NCBI GenBank assembly: GCA_937928035.1
Contig: CALFWA010000235.1
Span: forward strand, 1-11,681
Length of the DNA: 11,681 bases
Direction of reading: 5' to 3'
Origin: an uncultured Caldilinea sp.
GTDB lineage: Bacteria; Chloroflexota; Anaerolineae; Caldilineales; Caldilineaceae
The notes under the pieces are model-generated. The model had not been told where the DNA came from. It saw nothing but the letters and a program-made list of their open reading frames with translations, and did no database searches. Below are positions 1 to 11,681 of the stretch, piece by piece. Each line of letters starts with the position of its first letter. Within the stretch, counting starts at the first letter, position 1. A program made the translations under genes and the position numbers.

Positions 1-535
<535 letters not shown>

Positions 536-613
536 TCGATTCTCCTTGCAGAGTTTGTTAGCATTGCGTTGAATCAGTTGTCTCAAACAAAATAGACGTG
601 TACGGCTTGCCCG

Positions 614-624
614 CCCTGACAGGG
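614..624. promoter_or_regulatory. Short palindrome between cutC and ruvB, possible operator
   Basis: CCCTGACAGGG is a perfect 5-base inverted repeat around a single central base. It lies in the 204-base divergent region, 50 bases upstream of the ruvB -35 element and 79 bases upstream of cutC. An 11-base palindrome can arise by chance in GC-rich DNA, so an operator role is only a suggestion. The rest of 536-673 shows nothing else I can name. Confidence 0.2.
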
Positions 625-673
625 AGTTTGATGGTTTTTCACAAAATAAATCCGGCCATGTTCAGTCACAAGA

Positions 674-702
674 ATGACGCATGAGGGTTTGTCTGGTATA
701 AT
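674..702 (+). promoter_or_regulatory. ruvB promoter with extended -10
   Basis: A perfect TATAAT (697-702) is preceded by TGG (694-696), making an extended -10. ATGACG (674-679, 4 of 6 matches to TTGACA) lies 17 bases upstream. Transcription would start near 709-710, giving a leader of about 30 bases before ruvB. It is the best sigma-70-type promoter in the window. I saw no LexA-like box overlapping it. Confidence 0.75.
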
Positions 703-739
703 AGCATGCAATCTATAGAACAAATGGACGAGTGCACCC

Positions 740-1816
<1,077 letters not shown>

Positions 1817-1825
1817 TCGGAGACT

Positions 1826-2599
1826 TTACTCTTCGATCTCCTGCGTCTCTCCCCAGACTTCGATGGCGATGCCGGTCAACGCGCTTAAGTTGGCGACGTG
1901 CACAGCCTGCGCCTCTCTCGACCTGCGATCCTCGGGCAGCAGCGAATCGGCGATGCGTTCAATGGTCTCCAGCGGCTCTCCGCGTTGGAGCAGGCCAGGC
2001 ACCACGCGGCGCAAACCATGCAGATAGGCGACGTCGGCGGCCAGTCGCTCCATCACCTTGGGCTTCTCTCGGACGGTTGAACCGACGTATGGCACGCAGA
2101 GCTGAAAATTCTCCTGTTTGATCAGCCGGGCCAACAGCCGCAGCGTCTCCAACTCGTCGCTTCCGTCGGAGCCAGGGACGATGCGCGGAGGCAAGGCGTC
2201 GCTGCCGTAATCGCCGCTTAACAGCACGCCTACGGCAGGCAAATAAACCACCGCCCCCGACTTTTGCACGTAGACGTCGAGAAAATGATCCCCCACGCGC
2301 ACATGCGCCACGCCGCCGGGAGTCACCTCCACCAAAGGCAGGGGCGCCCGGGGGCGCTCGCCCGTGTATAGCGCAGCCACATCGTCCTCCAGACGAAAGC
2401 GCTCCGGCGCATCGGCGGGCGGATCGACGATTAAGAGCTGGCTGCGAATTCGCCCGACTGCGTCGACGCGGCGATCCAGCACAAACAAACTGTTGCGAGG
2501 AGGAACGCCCTCGCTGAACAGCTCGAGGTTCTGATAAAGCTGCAGAATTTGGGGACGGCTCCGACTAGATGGATCAAGCAGCGGGATCAATGCGCTCAT
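1826..2599 (-). CDS. Degenerate metallo-beta-lactamase-fold-like protein
   Basis: A 257-residue soluble protein with no signal peptide or membrane segment. The middle resembles the second half of a metallo-beta-lactamase domain: an aliphatic strand, then GVLLSGDYGSD (124-134) in place of the usual SGD strand, then CVPYVGS (168-174) where active enzymes have the PGHG motif. It ends with helices that could be the usual C-terminal cap. The HxHxDH zinc motif is absent, and the PGHG histidine position reads Val. If the fold assignment is right, it is probably not a zinc hydrolase. The ATG at 2599 lies inside the upstream 84-residue gene (26-base overlap), which points to translational coupling; only a weak ribosome site is visible. 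It is the last gene of the glc operon. The fold call is from pattern memory and is moderate; the open reading frame is convincing from its compact operon position. Confidence 0.6.
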   Translation of the reverse strand: MSALIPLLDPSSRSRPQILQLYQNLELFSEGVPPRNSLFVLDRRVDAVGRIRSQLLIVDPPADAPERFRLEDDVAALYTGERPRAPLPLVEVTPGGVAHVRVGDHFLDVYVQKSGAVVYLPAVGVLLSGDYGSDALPPRIVPGSDGSDELETLRLLARLIKQENFQLCVPYVGSTVREKPKVMERLAADVAYLHGLRRVVPGLLQRGEPLETIERIADSLLPEDRRSREAQAVHVANLSALTGIAIEVWGETQEIEE

Positions 2600-2828
2600 G
2601 GTCGCTTATCTCACACGGTTCACAATAGCCGATGCGGGTCGTCGCTTCGACTAACTCAGCAGGCAAATCGGCGATGACGACGCGACCATCGGGGAGGATG
2701 AAGATGTCTGTCTCGATCGGCAGCGTCCATCCTTCCGGCGGCCTATCGCCTCTGGCTCTTTCAGGCGTCGAGGCATGGCCTGGAAGAGAGATGAACCCCT
2801 CAGGAGCCGGAGACGGTGACGTCGACAT
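2574..2828 (-). CDS. Small conserved-looking protein of unknown function (84 aa)
   Basis: I do not recognise the family. The start overlaps the end of the DUF2997 gene by 29 bases and the stop overlaps the next gene by 26 bases, the pattern of a tightly coupled operon member. GAGG about 8 bases before the ATG could serve as ribosome site. The first 35 residues are Pro/Ser/Gly-rich and probably disordered. The centre, DIFILPDGRV at about residues 41-50, closely echoes the EITILPDGRV segment of the neighbouring DUF2997 protein. The end carries CEPC (69-72), a CxxC pair. It has no membrane segment. It may be a truncated or diverged DUF2997-like strand unit. A shorter start is possible but no other ATG is present in frame. 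Confidence 0.6.
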   Translation of the reverse strand: MSTSPSPAPEGFISLPGHASTPERARGDRPPEGWTLPIETDIFILPDGRVVIADLPAELVEATTRIGYCEPCEISDHERIDPAA

Positions 2829-2994
2829 GCGCCTCGTCCTCGTAATACTCGCCTGTGCGCTCCGTCTGCTCCACCTTGCCGAGCTGTTCCAGCAGGGCGC
2901 TGATCGTTTCGCAGCCCGAGCCCTTCACGCCCTTGATGGTGTATTCCACTCGGCCGTCAGGCAGAATGGTGATTTCGATCTCCTGGCTTTGCAT
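2800..2994 (-). CDS. DUF2997 family protein (64 aa)
   Basis: A very small acidic protein matching the DUF2997 pattern: an N-terminal EIEITILPDGRVEY strand pair (5-18) followed by GVKGSGC (22-28) and a helix with an aliphatic stretch (29-39). Function is unknown. The family is typically found next to DUF1257/Ycf35 genes, as here: only 10 bases separate the two genes, and the ribosome site TAGGAGAG overlaps the DUF1257 stop codon, 7 bases before this ATG. The length is normal for the family. The C-terminal third (EYYEDEAHVDVTVSGS) is acidic and less familiar. Confidence 0.8.
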   Translation of the reverse strand: MQSQEIEITILPDGRVEYTIKGVKGSGCETISALLEQLGKVEQTERTGEYYEDEAHVDVTVSGS

Positions 2995-3004
2995 GGGGTC
3001 TCTC

Positions 3005-3379
3005 CTACGCCCAACGGCGCACGGTCAGACGAATCACGCCGTCGCGGCCCGTACGCTCTTCCACCAGCGCAAAGCCGGCGGCCTGCGTCTCTTCCAGGAC
3101 TTTGTGATAGGCGTAACGCTGCTGAATGGCGTTGAGATGCGTCTGAACCGCCTTCAACTGCATGTCGTCGCCGATCGCCTCGTATGCGCCTTCCGTCGTC
3201 GGGCGAAAGGCAAAGGTTGCGCCTCGCGCCCGCACAAGCAGCGCCACCTCGCCAGAAAAGCCGCTCCATCGATGCGTGTAGCGTTGATTTTCCTGATAAT
3301 CCAGCTGAAGGTCCTCCAACGCCTGTTTGAGCACTCTGAGATCGCGCAGTTCGGTTTTGATGCGCACAAATTTTGACAT
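3005..3379 (-). CDS. DUF1257 (Ycf35-like) protein
   Basis: A 124-residue soluble protein of the DUF1257 family, whose plastid and cyanobacterial members are called Ycf35. The role is unknown. Family-like signs are the opening MSKFVRIKTELRDLRVLKQALEDL (key pattern: a short strand, then a Leu-heptad helix), the FSGEVALLVR strand (41-50), the basic/aromatic FAFRPTTEGAYEAIGDD stretch (56-72), and a late helix ending in a repeated QQRYAYHKVLEE pattern (90-101). The ATG at 3379 has an AGGGA ribosome site 7 bases upstream and lies 13 bases after the glcF stop. Longer in-frame extensions would overlap glcF and lack homology. It precedes DUF2997, the usual partner. I saw no Ycf46-like AAA ATPase or ferredoxin nearby, which often accompany this pair. 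Confidence 0.85.
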   Translation of the reverse strand: MSKFVRIKTELRDLRVLKQALEDLQLDYQENQRYTHRWSGFSGEVALLVRARGATFAFRPTTEGAYEAIGDDMQLKAVQTHLNAIQQRYAYHKVLEETQAAGFALVEERTGRDGVIRLTVRRWA

Positions 3380-3392
3380 GACGAAATCCCTT

Positions 3393-4676
<1,284 letters not shown>

Positions 4677-4686
4677 ACGCAGCGAC

Positions 4687-5787
<1,101 letters not shown>

Positions 5788-5800
5788 GATTGCGCTCTGT

Positions 5801-7249
<1,449 letters not shown>

Positions 7250-7279
7250 GGCAAAGCTCCTGGTGCACAGATTTATCTC

Positions 7280-7308
7280 ATTGTACCCGATTCCAGTCGG
7301 GCGATCAA
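7280..7308 (-). promoter_or_regulatory. glcDEF operon promoter with inverted repeat in spacer
   Basis: On the minus strand TTGATC (7308-7303) and TACAAT (7285-7280) are separated by exactly 17 bases. Transcription would start near 7273, leaving about 24 bases before glcD. The spacer holds a perfect inverted repeat, CCCGA-TTCCAG-TCGGG (7286-7301 on the plus strand). A protein bound there would cover the promoter, so this is a candidate operator. No regulator gene lies in the window. Confidence 0.65.
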
Positions 7309-7378
7309 TTAACGGCAAATAAAGAGCTTCGCTCAACTTTCCTTCTCCTGAAAGCTTCGCCGCTCCTCGCCCAGACCT

Positions 7379-7406
7379 TTGTCCGACCACGTTCCGATGG
7401 TAAAAT
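7379..7406 (+). promoter_or_regulatory. Promoter for the propeller-guaB transcript
   Basis: TGG-TAAAAT (7398-7406) is an extended -10, with TTGTCC (7379-7384, 4 of 6 matches) 16 bases upstream. It points away from the glc promoter; the two start sites would be about 140 bases apart. Transcription would begin near 7413, leaving a leader of roughly 90 bases. Confidence 0.55.
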
Positions 7407-7436
7407 TTTTACGCCGGGTCGGCGTTGCGGCAAAAA

Positions 7437-7481
7437 TCTGGCGTTCTACGTCTGGCGTATGTGCGCCCCAGAGAGTGGGGC
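7437..7481 (+). promoter_or_regulatory. Leader with direct repeats and a hairpin
   Basis: TCTGGCGT occurs twice, at 7437-7444 and 7451-7458 (14-base period), with a looser GTCGGCGT at 7418-7425. After it, GCCCCA (7465-7470) pairs with TGGGGC (7476-7481) around a GAGAG loop. The hairpin ends 12 bases before the ribosome site at 7494-7499. It could tune translation or bind a regulator; there is no T-run, so it is not a terminator. Confidence 0.35.
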
Positions 7482-7505
7482 AACGGACGAAGTGAGGAGA
7501 ATTCG

Positions 7506-10103
7506 GTGCGTTCGTCAAGCTTTCGAGCAGTCTCAGCAGGAATTACCTTGCTGTTGCTTGTGGCGCTGATCGGGTTGATCGGGTTGACCCTGCGCAGCCA
7601 ACCTGCGGTCACCATTCGACCGGCGCCTACGCCCACGCGCACAACGACGCCCACTCTTACGCCCACCCCTATGCCGGTTGCAGACGTCCGCCTCGTTGCG
7701 TCGACAGGCGGGTATCGAGTGCAGCCGCCGCCCGGTTATGAGGTCGCCATGCAAGGAGCGGCGATCACGCTGACGCGCATCGTCTCAGCGACCGACGAGA
7801 ACCGAGCCGAAAACGTCTCCACCATCGGTCTGGACGCGCTCCCGTTGACCGCTTTCGGATTGCCCGCAAATGCCTCTTTAGAAGAAACGGCCCTGCGCAT
7901 TGCCCGGCCATTGCTGGAACGCACCACAGGCGAGGTGAACGCACAGGAGTCGATTTCGGTGGGTGGCCGCAGCGGTGTGGCGCTCTCCATACGAGGAACG
8001 GTGGACGGCGAGCCCGTCGAGGCGCGCATCGTGGTCGCGCCTCACGGTTCAGGACAGGTTTTTGTCGCAGCCGCTACAGCGCCTTCTGCAATCTGGGCGG
8101 CGGAAACGGAACAAGCGTTCACCCGCCTTCTGCAAAGTGTTTCATTCTTCGAGCCGGAAGCAGTCGCGGCCGGGACGACGCCTCAAACGACGCCCTCTAC
8201 GCCGACCTTGGCGTTGCAAGGGGAAGCGATCGCATCCCTCTCGCCCACTCCCACCGTTGCACCCTCGACGGCGATCGCCATCGCCAGCCTGGTGACGCCC
8301 ACGCCGACGCCCGCTCCTGTCCGCAGCGGTCAGGCCTGGACTGTGGTCTCAGACGGCAACTGGATGAACGATCTCGCCGTCATCGGCAACACGATCTGGA
8401 TCGCCAGCGACGGCGGCGCGCTGGCGTGGACGCGCGGCAGCGCCACGCCTGTGAAGTTCACCACCCTTAACGGGCTGACGGCCAATCGCCTGACGGCGGT
8501 GGTCAACTGCCCCTTGCCCGAGCTGGGCGTGCTTTTCGGCAGCGACGATGGCCTGCAGGTCATCGACCCGCGCGCCGGCGGCTGGCGCCACTTGAACAGC
8601 CGCAACAGCGAGCTGCGGTACGACGACGTCTCTGCACTGGCGTGCGATGCAGAGGCCGGCTATCTGGTGGTCGGATACGCCCGCCACGGCATCGATGTCT
8701 TCGATGCAAGCAGCGGGCAGTGGCGCCACCTCGACCGCAACAGCGGCCTTGCCTCCAACAACGTGCGCAAAATCGCCGTCGTCGGCGCGCTGGAGCAAAT
8801 CTGGGTTATAGCGGACGACGGCGTGACCGTCGCCGCCGGCCCCGACTCCACGTTCTACAGCGCCGCCAACAGTCCGCTGGAAAATAACCGCATCGGCGCC
8901 GTTGCCGTGGTCGAAGATGGCGTCGTCTGGCTAGGGGGAGAAGGCGTCTTGTATCGTATCGACGGCGACGCGTGGACGGTGTTCAGCGCCGAAGAGGCGG
9001 CGGACGAGGGCTTTCCGCTGCGCCTAATCGTCGGCGTCGCCCCCACCGCTGACGGCCGCGTGTGGATCGGCGACGTCGACGGCGCCATCTGCCGCTTCGA
9101 TCCGGCCACGACCGCGTGCGTGGAGGCCTTCCAGGGCGAGGAGGGCATGGCCGGCGCTCCCCTCACACAGTTGACGCTCGACGCCGAAGGCCGTCTCTAT
9201 TTTACGACGGCCGGCGACGGCTACAGCGTCTACGACGGCGCTAACTGGAGAAAGTTCGTCAAAGCCAATGAAGGACTTAAAGGGAATGCCGTGCGCGGCG
9301 CTGCCGTCGGGTCGGAGGGCGCGCTGTGGGCGGTCACCGACGGCGGAGTGCAGCGCATCGTCGCCCCCAACCGGCCGCCGGAAGTGCTCCCGGACTCCGG
9401 TGTCGCCTCGATTCGTGCACTGTACGCAGCGCGCAACGGCGATCTCTGGGTCGCCGGTGAGGGCGCGGGCGTCTGGGACGGCAGAAGCTGGACGCTGCTG
9501 ACGACGGAAGACGGCCTGCTCGACGGCGCCGTTCAGGCCATCGCCGAGGACGGTCGCGGGCGCATCTGGCTGGGAACCAACGTAGGCGTCAGCATCTGGA
9601 ACGGCGCCGTTTTCGTCAATCTGACGGAGGAGGCCGGTTTGCCTTCCGGGAATATTCAGGCGCTGCTGCCGGATGGCGAAGCAATGTGGATCGGCAGCGC
9701 TGGCGGTGGACTCTATCGATTTGCACGCAACCAGCTCGAGGTCTTTACCAGCGAAAATATCGGCCTGCCCAGCGATATGATCACGGCGCTGGCGAAGGAT
9801 GGCGATCTGCTCTACATCGGCACCGACGCCGGCTTGGTTGAACTGCGCAACGGCGCCGTCGCGCCGATCCCGGCGGTCGGCGAGCGCGCCGTCACACAAA
9901 TTCTTGCGCAGGGCACCTCGCTTTGGGTCGGAACGCAGGACGCAGGCCTCTTCTACGATGCAGGCGACGGCTGGCGCCAGGAAACGGCGGAAGGCACGCT
10001 GCCGTCAAATCATGTCACGGCGATCGTCGGTGCGGACAATGCAGTCTGGATCGGCGGCGCCGTCGGGGGATTTGTCCGATATTCTGTGCTCACAAAGGAG
10101 TGA
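7506..10103 (+). CDS. Membrane-anchored protein with 14 beta-propeller repeats
   Basis: An 865-residue protein of unknown role. Order of parts: two Arg and a hydrophobic segment (about 9-29), a signal anchor that would place the rest outside the cytoplasm; a Thr/Pro linker (about 37-58); an alpha/beta domain (about 60-217) whose layout recalls PsbP/DUF1795-like domains, weakly; a second Thr/Pro linker (about 223-271); then 14 repeats of the two-component-regulator-propeller type, each ending in a pattern like WIGTxxGL. The repeat tryptophan or tyrosine positions fall at about 298, 344, 388, 433, 475, 520, 565, 608, 648, 688, 728, 770, 807 and 848, so spacing is 37-46 residues: enough for two seven-bladed propellers. 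No kinase, DNA-binding or enzymatic domain follows. The GTG at 7506 is chosen because GAGGAG lies 6 bases upstream; a TTG at 7425 in frame has no ribosome site and would add 27 unlikely residues. It is followed by guaB after 4 bases. Confidence 0.85.
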   Translation: MRSSSFRAVSAGITLLLLVALIGLIGLTLRSQPAVTIRPAPTPTRTTTPTLTPTPMPVADVRLVASTGGYRVQPPPGYEVAMQGAAITLTRIVSATDENRAENVSTIGLDALPLTAFGLPANASLEETALRIARPLLERTTGEVNAQESISVGGRSGVALSIRGTVDGEPVEARIVVAPHGSGQVFVAAATAPSAIWAAETEQAFTRLLQSVSFFEPEAVAAGTTPQTTPSTPTLALQGEAIASLSPTPTVAPSTAIAIASLVTPTPTPAPVRSGQAWTVVSDGNWMNDLAVIGNTIWIASDGGALAWTRGSATPVKFTTLNGLTANRLTAVVNCPLPELGVLFGSDDGLQVIDPRAGGWRHLNSRNSELRYDDVSALACDAEAGYLVVGYARHGIDVFDASSGQWRHLDRNSGLASNNVRKIAVVGALEQIWVIADDGVTVAAGPDSTFYSAANSPLENNRIGAVAVVEDGVVWLGGEGVLYRIDGDAWTVFSAEEAADEGFPLRLIVGVAPTADGRVWIGDVDGAICRFDPATTACVEAFQGEEGMAGAPLTQLTLDAEGRLYFTTAGDGYSVYDGANWRKFVKANEGLKGNAVRGAAVGSEGALWAVTDGGVQRIVAPNRPPEVLPDSGVASIRALYAARNGDLWVAGEGAGVWDGRSWTLLTTEDGLLDGAVQAIAEDGRGRIWLGTNVGVSIWNGAVFVNLTEEAGLPSGNIQALLPDGEAMWIGSAGGGLYRFARNQLEVFTSENIGLPSDMITALAKDGDLLYIGTDAGLVELRNGAVAPIPAVGERAVTQILAQGTSLWVGTQDAGLFYDAGDGWRQETAEGTLPSNHVTAIVGADNAVWIGGAVGGFVRYSVLTKE

Positions 10104-10107
10104 CGCC

Positions 10108-11564
<1,457 letters not shown>

Positions 11565-11568
<4 letters not shown>

Positions 11569-11594
11569 AGCTTGCTTCGGTCTCTTTGCGTTTT
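11565..11594 (+). terminator. Weak terminator-like hairpin after guaB
   Basis: CTGAAG (11565-11570) can pair with CTTCGG (11575-11580) through a 4-base loop, including one G-U pair, and a T-rich tail (TCTCTTTGCGTTTT) follows. The stem is short and overlaps the guaB stop codon, so this is a weak candidate. Confidence 0.3.
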
Positions 11595-11596
11595 CA

Positions 11597-11605
11597 TGGT
11601 ACACT
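11597..11605 (+). promoter_or_regulatory. Promoter-like extended -10 near right edge
   Basis: TGG-TACACT (11597-11605) is an extended -10 of the same shape as the other plus-strand promoters of the window. No convincing -35 is present (TTCGGT at 11576-11581 with an 18-base gap is the closest). The transcript would start near 11612 and run off the edge. Confidence 0.45.
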
Positions 11606-11620
11606 GTTAAAAAGCACCTT

Positions 11621-11681
11621 CATCTCGCGTAGCGACGAATTCGACGCAACCGGGGAAAACCGCCCCTTGAGCGAGACGCGA
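11621..11681 (+). other. Structured leader at the right edge, incomplete
   Basis: The stretch after the promoter can fold: TCGCGT (11625-11630) pairs with ACGCGA (11676-11681), and inside it CAA (11647-11649) plus GGGG (11652-11655) pair with CCCC-TTG (11663-11669). It could be a 5' leader or the start of an RNA gene, but I match it to no known RNA. A TTG at 11668 could also begin a protein. The window ends too early to decide. Confidence 0.3.

Noticed and set aside
551..620. cutC promoter on the minus strand
   Set aside because: TCTATT (596-591) and TTGAGA (586-581) were considered, but neither has an acceptable partner hexamer at 16-18 bases.
9799..10107. Upstream extension of the guaB frame
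   Set aside because: It overlaps the propeller gene in another frame. The ATG at 10108 has a strong ribosome site and homology begins there.

Overview
The window is about 11.7 kb of GC-rich bacterial DNA with ordinary housekeeping-style gene density. The Thr/Pro-rich linkers of the membrane-anchored propeller protein, the Ycf35-like/DUF2997 gene pair and the style of the IMPDH-like gene suggest Chloroflexota (Anaerolineae or Caldilineae-like). This is an inference from gene content; there is no rRNA or other phylogenetic marker strong enough to fix it. No mobile element, CRISPR array, tRNA or rRNA was seen.

Layout: (1) positions 1-535, minus strand, the N-terminal three quarters of a CutC-family gene that runs off the left edge. 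(2) 740-1816, plus strand, ruvB, the Holliday-junction branch-migration motor, behind a near-consensus promoter. (3) 7249 down to 1826, minus strand, a compact seven-gene run: glcD, glcE, glcF (glycolate oxidase subunits), a DUF1257/Ycf35-like gene, a DUF2997 gene, an 84-residue unknown and a degenerate metallo-beta-lactamase-like protein. Gaps are 10-13 bases or the genes overlap, so this looks like one operon with a single visible promoter at 7280-7308. (4) From the same intergenic region, on the plus strand, a GTG-started 865-residue membrane-anchored protein with 14 beta-propeller repeats (7506-10103), followed after 4 bases by a guaB-like gene (10108-11568). (5) A last promoter at about 11600 drives something that begins beyond the right edge.

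How the genes work together: GlcDEF would oxidise glycolate to glyoxylate, with electrons passing from the flavin subunits through the iron-sulfur subunit to the quinone pool. The four small downstream genes share its transcript, but their link to glycolate oxidation is unknown. The propeller protein probably faces outside the cell and is translationally linked to the purine-nucleotide enzyme. That enzyme lacks the Arg-Tyr flap dyad normal for IMP dehydrogenase and has several GMP-reductase-like features, so its reaction is open.

Most interesting non-coding signals: a perfect inverted repeat that fills the spacer between -35 and -10 of the glc promoter; a GGTAnAMT-type -10 motif shared by all four promoters; a stem-loop and direct repeats in the leader of the propeller gene; and a strong stem-loop where ruvB and the glc operon converge.
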